Below, piece after piece: positions 45,480 to 53,988 of a DNA stretch of 64,000 bases. Both the position numbers and the translations under genes were made by a program. The stretch's first letter is position 1. The number at the start of each line of letters is the position of its first letter. The DNA comes from Dysgonomonas sp. Marseille-P4361 (GTDB lineage Bacteria; Bacteroidota; Bacteroidia; Bacteroidales; Dysgonomonadaceae): NCBI RefSeq assembly GCF_900343125.1, contig NZ_OPYL01000002.1, positions 544,266-608,265 of the forward strand, in the 5' to 3' direction. The notes beneath the pieces are model-generated. The model worked only from the letters and a program-made list of their open reading frames with translations, had not been told where the DNA came from and ran no database searches.

Positions 45480-46487
45480 CTAACTTTCTAAAAATTCACA
45501 ACTAACGGTCATACCAGGTTTTAATCTCTCATCTGGTTTATTAATTTTCACTTCTACGTCGAAAACTTTTTCACGAGATTTATTATCTTTTCTGCGGCAT
45601 AATTTCCCTATATAAGCGATTTCTCCATCAAAAACTATTTTGGGCATTGCATCTAACCGAATAGCTACTTTTTGCCCTACTTTTATCTTTAAGAAATCAT
45701 TTTCGTTGATAAAAGTATTAACCTTCATGTATTTAAGTTCCGGTACATTGGCTAGGTTATTTCCCGTATATATTTGGTCACCTACTTTTATCATGCCGCC
45801 TGTAGCCCAATTATTAGCAATTTGGAATACTCCGGAAATAGGGGTTCTTATAGTTAATTCAGGTAATATATTATATGAATTTTCTATTTCATCTTCAATT
45901 TGTCTTACTCGAATCTCTTGAATCTTAAAATCGTTAGCATCAATAATCTTATTTAATTCTAACTTCTTCTTTTCTTTTTCCAACGTGATCTTTGCTTGTT
46001 CAAACTGAAGTTCTTTAATCTTTCGAAAACGTTCAGATTCGAATCTGGAAGCTTCTAACTCTATTTTCTTTAGTTCGAATGTTGCCAGTTCATTTTTTAT
46101 TTTAGAATCATATTCACTATTCTTACTTTCTTGATTAACTCGCATTTTTTCTAGCGTAGCTAACTGAGTTTCCATATCACTTTCCCTGTCAACAATGAAT
46201 TTTTTTATATCTGTAGGATCTAATTGAATGATTGAATCTCCTTCGTTAACAATACTACCATGTTCTAAGATTCCGATAATTTTCATCTGATACCAACGTT
46301 GACCGTATCTGGTTAAAATAAAAGATTTCGAATTAACAGCAGCCAGTTCGCCTGTTTCTATAATTGTTTTTCCTTTTTCTTTTTCACCAGAGAGAATATC
46401 TTTAATTAAATCATTCTCGCAGGAAGAAAATAGAATCAAGACTATTAATAACGAACATATTTTGGATAATGTGTATTTATTCATCAT
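45480..46487 (-). CDS. HlyD/MacA-type periplasmic adaptor, third copy, short form
   Basis: A 335-residue lipoprotein adaptor of a tripartite efflux pump. The start is set at 46487 (MMNKYTLSK), leaving a one-base gap to the previous gene; the longer frame begins within it. A lipobox FSSC marks the mature end (about residue 23). A long coiled-coil hairpin (about 100-210) and a beta-barrel domain follow, ending at PGMTVSCEFLES. The membrane-proximal domain present in the other two adaptors is missing, so this form stops early. This may be a normal property of the copy and not a truncation, as the frame is intact. Confidence 0.88.
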   Translation of the reverse strand: MMNKYTLSKICSLLIVLILFSSCENDLIKDILSGEKEKGKTIIETGELAAVNSKSFILTRYGQRWYQMKIIGILEHGSIVNEGDSIIQLDPTDIKKFIVDRESDMETQLATLEKMRVNQESKNSEYDSKIKNELATFELKKIELEASRFESERFRKIKELQFEQAKITLEKEKKKLELNKIIDANDFKIQEIRVRQIEDEIENSYNILPELTIRTPISGVFQIANNWATGGMIKVGDQIYTGNNLANVPELKYMKVNTFINENDFLKIKVGQKVAIRLDAMPKIVFDGEIAYIGKLCRRKDNKSREKVFDVEVKINKPDERLKPGMTVSCEFLES

Positions 46488-46488
46488 A

Positions 46489-47739
46489 TTATTCTTTATT
46501 TGTTTCTTCTTTGGTCGTTTCTTCTTCCTGTGCAAAAGGGTCGATTAAAGCTATTTCATCCCCTTCTTTAAGACCTTTGGTGATGATGATAAAGTCAGAG
46601 TTGCTAGTACCTGTTTCTATTTCCACTTTCTCATAGCCAGAACCTTTTTTCTTGAAAACATAATATTTATCACCTTCATTCTTTACAGCATCTAGAGGTG
46701 CGTATAAGGTGTCTTTTATTTCGTCAATAATTATTCTACAACTAACGGTAATCCCAGGTAATAAATTTTTGTTAGTTCTGTCTAAGTATATTTGTACAGG
46801 GAATACTTTTATTTTATTACTTCCTTCCTTGTTTATAGCCAAGTTGGCTACAGAATTAACCGTTCCTGTGAAAATACTATCAGAAAAAGCATCGGGTTTT
46901 ATTTCTACTTTCAATCCTTTCGATATTTTGGCTATATCTACCTCATTGATGTTTACAGTTGCCTTAAGGGCTGATAAGTCAGGCAAAGAAATGATAGGCA
47001 TACCAGCCCAGCATTGATCTCCTATCTGAAACTTATTTCCACTACTCCAGTTGCGACTAATGATTGCAATCCCCGGAGACTGAGTTACTACAGATAATTT
47101 TCTTAATGTTTCATGTGCCTCATTGAGTCTGGATCGATCTTGTTCAATCGAGAGGTTTTTCTGACGAACTTCTTCCTTTTGTATCTTTATTCGACTGTCT
47201 ATTTGCTCCTTTGCTCTATCTAGAGAAATATCAGCTTTGTCGAGATTCAATTGTATTTCTTTTTTCTTGATTTCAGATTCATAACCAGCCGCTTCTAAAT
47301 TAATCTTCGATATTTCTTGAGCAATACGGGTAACTTCATAATCAGCTTTTAGCTCTTCTAAGTCAGATTCATGCTGAGCTTTCATTTTTTCAAGTTCAGC
47401 AATGCTTATTTCTAATCTGCCTTCTGCTTCGATAATTCCTTTTCTCACATCAGATGGATCAAAATGTATTAATGTATCTCCAGCTTTCACTTCTTCTCCG
47501 TCTTTAATCATTTGGGTAATCTTTAAATTACCATACCTCCAAGAAATAACAGGTGCAGATATATTAATTGAGTTTATTGCTTCTATTTCTCCTTCTTCAT
47601 ATATATCAATATAGAAAACTCCTTTTACAACTTTCCCTGTTGGTACTTGCTGGGTCTCTTTCTTGGAGCAAGCGAAAGAGAAAAAGATAAATAATAAAAT
47701 GAAAGCGGTTTTTTGTATTTCCTTAATATTGTTTCTCAT
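46489..47739 (-). CDS. HlyD/MacA-type periplasmic adaptor, second copy
   Basis: A 416-residue lipoprotein adaptor with lipobox SFACS (Cys about residue 24). It has a lipoyl-like half (GEEVKAGDTLIHFD), a coiled-coil hairpin (about 90-200), a beta-barrel domain ending LLPGITVSCRIII and a membrane-proximal domain with DTLYAPLDAVKNEGDKYYV. The tail (about 400-416) is Glu- and Thr-rich. It lies between the other two adaptor genes, 17 bases after the first and one base before the third. Confidence 0.92.
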   Translation of the reverse strand: MRNNIKEIQKTAFILLFIFFSFACSKKETQQVPTGKVVKGVFYIDIYEEGEIEAINSINISAPVISWRYGNLKITQMIKDGEEVKAGDTLIHFDPSDVRKGIIEAEGRLEISIAELEKMKAQHESDLEELKADYEVTRIAQEISKINLEAAGYESEIKKKEIQLNLDKADISLDRAKEQIDSRIKIQKEEVRQKNLSIEQDRSRLNEAHETLRKLSVVTQSPGIAIISRNWSSGNKFQIGDQCWAGMPIISLPDLSALKATVNINEVDIAKISKGLKVEIKPDAFSDSIFTGTVNSVANLAINKEGSNKIKVFPVQIYLDRTNKNLLPGITVSCRIIIDEIKDTLYAPLDAVKNEGDKYYVFKKKGSGYEKVEIETGTSNSDFIIITKGLKEGDEIALIDPFAQEEETTKEETNKE

Positions 47740-47756
47740 ATCAGTGCTATATGAAG

Positions 47757-49031
47757 TTATGAATTACTCGGTTTCTCTGTTGTTTGATTCTCTTTCTTCG
47801 GTGGTTTAGAAATAGAATCGGGTAGTAATTTTGTGTTTTTTATAGATGATGGATCTGGTTTGGTCAGACTGACAACCTCTCCTCTTAAAAGACCTTTTGT
47901 TATTATAGCTTCTTTAGGGGATGATAGACCTGTCAGAACTTGTCTTTTCTCAAATTTGTTATTCTTTTTTACATATACAACTCGGATAGAATCATCCTCA
48001 AATACAGCTATTTGTGGAATTACTATTGTATCTGTTATTTGTTTGAGCCATATTTGACAGTTGGCCGTAAATCCCGGATCGGGAATGGTAATCATACTGT
48101 CTACAGTTGCCTCTATTTCGAATAGCTTTACTTTAGAGTCCCTATTAATTGGCTGTCCTACTGGTGAACGTTGCTTAATCTTTCCCCAGGCTATATTGTC
48201 GGGTATTGCATCAAATGTATATTGTACGCTATCTCCAATATTGATAAGTTTGTAATCTTGTTCGGGAGCCATAATTTTAATTTTTACCTCTTCCATCTCA
48301 GGCATAATTATGATAGGTACATTGTTCCAAACATTATCACCAACTTTCAGTTTCGTGCCTGTCATACGGCTTTTTGCTCTTGTTGCAAGTCCTTTTTTAG
48401 GTGCTCTGATTGTTAATTGATCTAGTCGTTCTTTAATAGAATTAGCCTGCTGTTCGTTACGTTGGATCTCTATTTCCTGCTTTCTTATTTCAGACTGTTG
48501 TATAATAGCAAGAGACTTCAACTTTTTTTCGTATTTGTTTTTCTCTATAGATACTTTTTCTAATTCAAGTTCTTTTATTTTTCTTTGATTATCGGGGCTA
48601 TATGTTAACTGTAGGGAGTCTAATTGTGCTATTTGGGCATCGGCTTCATTACTCTTTACTTGGGCTTCCAACATAGCATATTCGGAGCTTAGAGTAGCCT
48701 TTGTTGTATTTAGTTGAGCCCGTGAATTCTCAAGATTAACAACTAGTTGATCATATTGAGTTTGAAGCTCATTTGCCTCTATGATACAAACAATTTCTCC
48801 CTCCTCTACATAGTTTCCGTCTTCTATAATAAATTGTACAACTCCATCTACAAACCTAGGGCAAGATAAAGTAGTAGTACGTACAGGCTCTACAAATCCA
48901 TCAATAATTATAGTGTTTTCGAAATTTTTACTTGAAACAGTATACGTTGCTATATTTTCATCACTCTTTGAAGAACATGATAAAAAAATAATAGAAATGA
49001 GTATATGTAGTAGTTGAGAATGTTTTATCAC
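47757..49031 (-). CDS. HlyD/MacA-type periplasmic adaptor, first copy
   Basis: A 424-residue lipoprotein adaptor with lipobox IFLSCSS (Cys about residue 19). The domains are lipoyl-like (VEEGEIVCIIE), coiled coil (about 90-205), beta-barrel ending DPGFTANCQIWL, and a membrane-proximal domain (DTIVIPQIAVFEDDSIRVV). The last 25 residues are a Pro-, Lys- and Ser-rich tail. It is the first gene of the operon. The 230 bases upstream hold no clear promoter of the usual form. Confidence 0.92.
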   Translation of the reverse strand: MIKHSQLLHILISIIFLSCSSKSDENIATYTVSSKNFENTIIIDGFVEPVRTTTLSCPRFVDGVVQFIIEDGNYVEEGEIVCIIEANELQTQYDQLVVNLENSRAQLNTTKATLSSEYAMLEAQVKSNEADAQIAQLDSLQLTYSPDNQRKIKELELEKVSIEKNKYEKKLKSLAIIQQSEIRKQEIEIQRNEQQANSIKERLDQLTIRAPKKGLATRAKSRMTGTKLKVGDNVWNNVPIIIMPEMEEVKIKIMAPEQDYKLINIGDSVQYTFDAIPDNIAWGKIKQRSPVGQPINRDSKVKLFEIEATVDSMITIPDPGFTANCQIWLKQITDTIVIPQIAVFEDDSIRVVYVKKNNKFEKRQVLTGLSSPKEAIITKGLLRGEVVSLTKPDPSSIKNTKLLPDSISKPPKKENQTTEKPSNS

Positions 49032-49206
49032 AGTATAAATAGCATTTTTGTATAGTATTAAGTCGATCTAAGCGCTAATTTATACGCAATATAAACATAT
49101 TATATTAAAAGAGTAAATTTTAAAAGCTTTGTTTTCAATATTTTTATATAAAATGATAAAAGACCGGATTTTTCATTTTGTGTTTAACACTTATTTGTTA
49201 AGCGGA

Positions 49207-49240
49207 AAATAAAAGAGGGAGCTTACTAAGGCTCCCTCTT
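49207..49240 (-). terminator. terminator of carAB
   Basis: A 10-bp stem (49213-49222 with 49231-49240, loop of 8) is followed on the minus strand by TTTTATTTT. It lies 24 bases past the carB stop. Confidence 0.85.
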
Positions 49241-49263
49241 CATATAAAGTCTATAATAATAGA

Positions 49264-52200
49264 CTACTCATATTCGTTCCAGGCTTTAATCTCAATATCT
49301 TCTATATCCATTTTGCAGAATGCTTGTATAAAAGCAGATGCAAGTCTATAGTTGGTTAATAGAGGAACATTAAAGTCTATAGAAGCTCGTCTGATTTTGT
49401 ATCCGTTATCAAGTTCGTTTGTAGAAAAATTCTTCGGAATATTTACTACAAGGTCTATTTGTTTGTTTTGGATCATTTCTAATGCATTTGGCTGTTGATT
49501 ATCGTTAGGCCAAAAGACTTGTGTTGCAGGAACTCCATTGTTTACTAAGAATTTTTGAGAGCCATCAGTAGCATATATCTCATACCCTTTAGCATGTAAT
49601 AGTTTTGCCGCTTCGAGCAAACCTACTTTTGATTTTGTAGGACCCGTAGAAAATAGGACTGTCTTCTTAGGAATTCTACAGCCGACTGATAGCATTGACT
49701 TAAGCATTGCATCATAGAAGTTGTCTCCTATACATCCAACTTCACCAGTAGAAGCCATATCGACCCCTAATACAGGGTCTGCTTTTTGTAGTCGTGAGAA
49801 TGAGAACTGTGAAGCTTTGATTCCGACATAGTCAAGGTCAAAAGCGTTTTTATTTGGTTTCTCTACATCTTTTCCAAGCATCACTTGGGTTGCAAGATCT
49901 ATGAAGTTTATTTTCAAAACTTTTGAAACAAAAGGGAATGATCTAGATGCCCTAAGATTACATTCTATAACCTTTATGTCATTGTCTTTGGCTAAGAATT
50001 GCATATTGAAAGGTCCTGTAATTTCAAGTTCTTTCGCTATTTGCTTTGCTATCTTCTTAATCCTTTTGACCGTTTCTATATAAAGTCTTTGAGCGGGAAA
50101 CTGTATTGTTGCATCACCGGAGTGTACTCCTGCAAATTCAACGTGTTCGGATATCGCATAAACCACAATCTCACCTTTGTTTGCTACTGCATCTATCTCG
50201 ATCTCTTTTGCATTTTCGATAAATTCACTAACCACAACCGGATGTTTTTTAGAAACCTCTGCAGCTAATCCGAGGAAGTTTTCTAGTTCATCATCATTTG
50301 AGCATACGTTCATTGCAGCTCCTGATAGTACATAAGAAGGGCGAATCAGTACCGGGTAGCCAACTTCGTTAACAAAACCCTTTATATCTTCCAGAGAAGT
50401 AAGTTCTTTCCATCGTGGCTGATCTACTCCAATCCGGTCTAACATGCTCGAGAATTTGTTTCTGTCTTCAGCATTATCGATGTTTTTAGCTGATGTGCCT
50501 AAGATATTTACCTTAGCTTCATCCAGTCTAAGGGCAAGGTTGTTTGGTATTTGTCCCCCTACAGAGAGTATAACACCATGAGGATTTTCCAGCTCGATAA
50601 TATCCATAACGCGTTCGTATGTTAATTCATCGAAGTATAGACGGTCGCACATATCGTAGTCTGTAGATACTGTTTCGGGATTGTAGTTGATCATTACCGA
50701 TCTGTAACCCTCTTTTCTCACAGTTTGCAGAGCATTAACCGAACACCAGTCAAACTCGACTGAAGATCCGATCCTGTATGCTCCTGATCCTAATACAATA
50801 ACAGAGCGTTTATCTCCAAGGTATTTAACATCGTTTTCATCTCCATTATATGTTATGTACAGATAGTTTGTCTGTGCAGGATATTCTGCTGCTAAGGTAT
50901 CTATCTGTTTCACGCAAGGGACTATGCCATTTGCTTTACGAATCTGTCGAACGTCGTAGGATAGCTGTTCTGCCAGAGACGAGTCTTTACTGACAATTTT
51001 GGCTATCTGGAAGTCTGAAAACCCCATTTGTTTTGCTGTACGTATCAGGTCAAGAGGAAGTTCCTGAACTATATTGTATTGCTCTAGTTCTTTCGAACAT
51101 TTAAATATGTATTGAAGTTTCTGTAAGAACCAGAGATCTATCTTTGTTAAAGTGTGTATTTGCTCTATTGTATATCCTCTTTTGAAAGCTTCTTCGATGC
51201 AGAAGATACGTTTATCGGTAGGATTACTTAATGCTTTATCCAGATCATCTACTTCAACCGGCTTGTTTGCAACGAAACCATGCATGCCGATGTTGATCAT
51301 TCGGAGTCCTTTTTGAATCGCCTCTTCGAAAGTACGTCCGATAGCCATAATCTCTCCGACAGACTTCATGCTTGATCCGATTTCTTTCGAAACTCCGTGG
51401 AATTTACCTAAGTCCCAACGAGGAATTTTTACCACTATATAGTCTAAGGCTGGCTCGAAGAAAGCACATGTGGACTTTGTTACAGAGTTCTTCAATTCGA
51501 ATAAACCATATCCAAGTCCTAATTTAGCTGCAACAAAGGCCAGGGGGTAACCCGTTGCTTTAGATGCCAGTGCAGAAGAACGGCTCAAACGAGCATTCAC
51601 TTCAATCACTCTGTAATCTTCCGATTCAGGGTCGAATGCGTACTGAACATTACATTCTCCAACAATACCTATGTGTTTTACTATTCGTATTGCCAGTTCA
51701 CGTAACTTGTGGAACTCGGAGTTTGTTAATGTTTGAGACGGTGCAACAACGATACTTTCCCCTGTATGAATTCCGAGCGGGTCGAAGTTTTCCATATTAC
51801 ATACAGTAATACAGTTGTCGTATTTGTCTCTTACAACTTCGTACTCTATTTCTTTCCACCCTTTAAGAGATTTTTCTACTAATAACTGAGAAGAGTAGGA
51901 GAGTGCCTTCTCTGCAAGAACTCTTAGCTCTTGTTCGTTGTCACAGAAACCGGAGCCTAATCCTCCAAGTGCGTAAGCTGCTCGTATAATGATCGGGTAG
52001 CCTAATTCGTTTGCAGCTTTTACTGCATCCTCAATTGAGCCTACAGCATGACTTTTTATTGTCTTTACATCTATCTGGTCAAGTTTCTTTACAAATAACT
52101 CACGGTCTTCGGTATCCATAATAGCTTGTACCGGAGTTCCAAGTACACGTACATTGTATTTTTCAAGAATTCCCGTTTCGTATAGTTGTACACCACAGTT

Positions 52201-52482
52201 TAGCGCGGTTTGTCCTCCAAAGGCAAGGAGTATACCTTGTGGCTTTTCTTTTTGAATTACTTTTTCGACAAAGTAAGGAGTAATCGGTAAGAAATATATT
52301 TTATCAGCACTTCCTTCAGAAGTTTGTATGGTAGCAATATTAGGGTTGATCAGAACTGTTTCAATGCCCTCTTCTTTAAGGGCTTTAAGGGCTTGAGATC
52401 CAGAGTAGTCAAATTCTCCGGCTTCTCCGATTTTTAATGCTCCCGAACCGAGCACCAATACTTTTTTAATATCTATATCCAT
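49264..52482 (-). CDS. carB: carbamoyl-phosphate synthase large subunit
   Basis: Makes carbamoyl phosphate from bicarbonate, ATP and ammonia passed from CarA, for arginine and pyrimidine synthesis. At 1072 residues it has the duplicated ATP-grasp halves: the first begins LVLGSGALKIGEAGEFDYSG, the second at about 555 with VIVLGSGAYRIGSSVEFDW. The C-terminal allosteric MGS-like domain (about 940-1072) has FSTGPTKSKVGLLEAAKLL and FNVPLLTNYRLASAFIQA. It follows carA by 25 bases. Confidence 0.96.
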   Translation of the reverse strand: MDIDIKKVLVLGSGALKIGEAGEFDYSGSQALKALKEEGIETVLINPNIATIQTSEGSADKIYFLPITPYFVEKVIQKEKPQGILLAFGGQTALNCGVQLYETGILEKYNVRVLGTPVQAIMDTEDRELFVKKLDQIDVKTIKSHAVGSIEDAVKAANELGYPIIIRAAYALGGLGSGFCDNEQELRVLAEKALSYSSQLLVEKSLKGWKEIEYEVVRDKYDNCITVCNMENFDPLGIHTGESIVVAPSQTLTNSEFHKLRELAIRIVKHIGIVGECNVQYAFDPESEDYRVIEVNARLSRSSALASKATGYPLAFVAAKLGLGYGLFELKNSVTKSTCAFFEPALDYIVVKIPRWDLGKFHGVSKEIGSSMKSVGEIMAIGRTFEEAIQKGLRMINIGMHGFVANKPVEVDDLDKALSNPTDKRIFCIEEAFKRGYTIEQIHTLTKIDLWFLQKLQYIFKCSKELEQYNIVQELPLDLIRTAKQMGFSDFQIAKIVSKDSSLAEQLSYDVRQIRKANGIVPCVKQIDTLAAEYPAQTNYLYITYNGDENDVKYLGDKRSVIVLGSGAYRIGSSVEFDWCSVNALQTVRKEGYRSVMINYNPETVSTDYDMCDRLYFDELTYERVMDIIELENPHGVILSVGGQIPNNLALRLDEAKVNILGTSAKNIDNAEDRNKFSSMLDRIGVDQPRWKELTSLEDIKGFVNEVGYPVLIRPSYVLSGAAMNVCSNDDELENFLGLAAEVSKKHPVVVSEFIENAKEIEIDAVANKGEIVVYAISEHVEFAGVHSGDATIQFPAQRLYIETVKRIKKIAKQIAKELEITGPFNMQFLAKDNDIKVIECNLRASRSFPFVSKVLKINFIDLATQVMLGKDVEKPNKNAFDLDYVGIKASQFSFSRLQKADPVLGVDMASTGEVGCIGDNFYDAMLKSMLSVGCRIPKKTVLFSTGPTKSKVGLLEAAKLLHAKGYEIYATDGSQKFLVNNGVPATQVFWPNDNQQPNALEMIQNKQIDLVVNIPKNFSTNELDNGYKIRRASIDFNVPLLTNYRLASAFIQAFCKMDIEDIEIKAWNEYE

Positions 52483-52507
52483 TTAGTTGATACTTTATAT
52501 AGTTGGA

Positions 52508-53578
52508 TTATAATTTTTCAATAAACATGTCGAATAAGAAGGAGGTGTCAGTAGGTCCACTTGCAGCTTCCGGGTGGAACTGAGCCGAAAAGAATGGCTT
52601 TGATTTATGTTTAATCCCTTCATTTGTTCCATCATTCAGATTTATAAATAACGGTTCCCAATCCTGATTTAGGGTCTCGTTATCTACAGCATAACCATGA
52701 TTTTGAGAGGTGATAAAACATTTTGTACCATTCGCTATTATTACAGGCTGATTGTGGCTTCTATGCCCATACTTTAGCTTATATGTGCTTGCTCCTCCTG
52801 CTTTAGCCAGTAATTGATTCCCCATACAGATACCGCATATAGGCTTGTTGCTCTCCATTGCCTTTCTTATATTCTTTACAGTTTCTTCACAATAGTCTGG
52901 GTTTCCAGGCCCGTTAGAGATAAACAAACCATCCCATTCCAGCTGGTTGAAATCATAATCCCAAGGCACTCGGATTAGCTTTACATTTCTGTTTAGTAGG
53001 CAGCGTATGATATTATGCTTTACACCGCAGTCTACTAATACAACTGTTTTTTTTCCATCCCCGTATTCAATAACCTCCTTACAGCTGGCTATTCCTACCT
53101 GATTTTCTGAGTTTGGATCATAAAAATCAATTTCGTCTTCTTTTTCGAAAATAATTTTGCCTTTCATCGATCCTTTTTCCCTGAGGATTTTTGTAAGTTC
53201 TCTTGTATCGATACCATAAATGCCAGGGACATTATGTTCTTTAAGCCAATCTCCTAGGCTTTTTTTAGCATTCCAATGTGAATATTCGTGAGAATAATCA
53301 GAAATAATCAGCCCATTAACCTGAATTTTCTCTGATTCGAAGAAGTCTGAAATTCCGTTAGTGAAAGTTTCGTCAGGTACTCCATAGTTACCAACAAGAG
53401 GAAACGTTACTACAAGAATTTGTCCCAAGTAAGAAGGGTCGGTAAGGCTTTCCGGATAGCCTACCATAGCAGTATTGAATACAACCTCTCCGGCATTCGC
53501 TTTTTCAGCTCCAAAGGATTTACCTGTAAGCTCTGTGCCGTCATCTAGAATAAGTTTTACTGGTTTGTCTAAATACAT
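52508..53578 (-). CDS. carA: carbamoyl-phosphate synthase small subunit
   Basis: Glutaminase that feeds ammonia to CarB. The 356-residue protein has the N-terminal CarA domain (KLILDDGTELTGKSFGAEK) and a class I glutamine amidotransferase domain: ICGICMGNQLLAKAGG with the catalytic Cys, and FSAQFHPEAASGPTDT with the His and Glu. Most class I enzymes have His-Gln after the Gly; here it is Asn-Gln, seen in related organisms. It is the first gene of carAB, behind an unusual structured leader with a short coding frame (53579-53740). Confidence 0.96.
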   Translation of the reverse strand: MYLDKPVKLILDDGTELTGKSFGAEKANAGEVVFNTAMVGYPESLTDPSYLGQILVVTFPLVGNYGVPDETFTNGISDFFESEKIQVNGLIISDYSHEYSHWNAKKSLGDWLKEHNVPGIYGIDTRELTKILREKGSMKGKIIFEKEDEIDFYDPNSENQVGIASCKEVIEYGDGKKTVVLVDCGVKHNIIRCLLNRNVKLIRVPWDYDFNQLEWDGLFISNGPGNPDYCEETVKNIRKAMESNKPICGICMGNQLLAKAGGASTYKLKYGHRSHNQPVIIANGTKCFITSQNHGYAVDNETLNQDWEPLFINLNDGTNEGIKHKSKPFFSAQFHPEAASGPTDTSFLFDMFIEKL

Positions 53579-53608
53579 TTTTATAAGAGTATAAATTGTG
53601 ATTAATCG

Positions 53609-53704
53609 CTATTTAGAGACAAAAAAAAAGGAACGAGATATTAATGATATCGTTCCTTTTATTTTTATTTTGGCTAAATGTTGATCTATTTTCTTTTTCT
53701 TCAT
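53609..53704 (-). CDS. carA leader peptide candidate
   Basis: A 31-codon frame (ATG at 53704, TAG ending at 53609) begins immediately after a stem-loop and ends 30 bases before carA. It runs through the terminator hairpin at 53626-53660, and its U-tract encodes three Phe codons. The product begins MKKKKIDQHLAKIKIK and ends SRSFFFVSK. Seven lysines lie before the hairpin. No Shine-Dalgarno sequence is needed in this phylum. This is the plan of E. coli pyrL upstream of pyrBI, where a ribosome close behind the polymerase prevents terminator folding. Translation is inferred, not shown. Confidence 0.5.
   Translation of the reverse strand: MKKKKIDQHLAKIKIKGTISLISRSFFFVSK
53621..53660 (-). terminator. 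attenuator hairpin in the carA leader
   Basis: Read on the minus strand, the 11-base arms 53660-53650 and 53636-53626 pair, with GATATC-like bases in between, and a nine-T run (plus-strand As 53621-53629) follows. No gene ends here in this direction: the next gene is carA, 42 bases on, so the hairpin must act within the carA leader. The outer arms are symmetric and could also work rightward. Confidence 0.7.
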
Positions 53705-53740
53705 CTTCAAATACACAAATTTGTTTGTGAATATCTGAAG
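53705..53740 (-). promoter_or_regulatory. 5' stem-loop of the carA leader
   Basis: A 36-base hairpin of 15 pairs with a two-base bulge and a four-base loop. One pair is G-U in the minus-strand RNA but A-C if read on the plus strand, which favours leftward transcription. It starts right after the -7 element and ends at the ATG of the leader peptide. Confidence 0.55.
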
Positions 53741-53742
53741 CA

Positions 53743-53750
53743 CAAAAGTA
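53743..53750 (-). promoter_or_regulatory. -7 element of carAB
   Basis: Reads TACTTTTG on the minus strand, matching TAnnTTTG. Transcription would start near 53738-53740 and give a leader of about 160 bases. No TTG is seen at -33. Confidence 0.5.
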
Positions 53751-53950
53751 GTAATAAAAATCTAATATTTTAGTTAAAGTGATTTTTTTATTGTTGTTTT
53801 AAGAAAAAAAACTATTGTAATATTTTATATAAAAAATGGTTGTTATGTTTATCTAATCTATAAATTGTTGTTTGCTAGTTTTTTATAATAAGTATTTGAA
53901 TAAAAAATAAATATCTATTTTATAATGAAACAAATGCTCAGTTTTTTTTA

Positions 53951-53958
53951 TAATTTTG
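53951..53958 (+). promoter_or_regulatory. -7 element of lysC
   Basis: TAATTTTG matches TAnnTTTG and lies 31 bases before the lysC start. Between the carA and lysC promoters (53751-53950) there is only AT-rich sequence with no gene. Confidence 0.45.
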
Positions 53959-53988
53959 CGAGTTAGTTGAATTATAAAAATCTCAGGC

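Noticed and set aside
53661..53988. Lysine riboswitch or lysine attenuator for lysC
   Set aside because: No L-box-like set of helices is visible, and the lysine-rich leader frame lies on the opposite strand, in front of carA.
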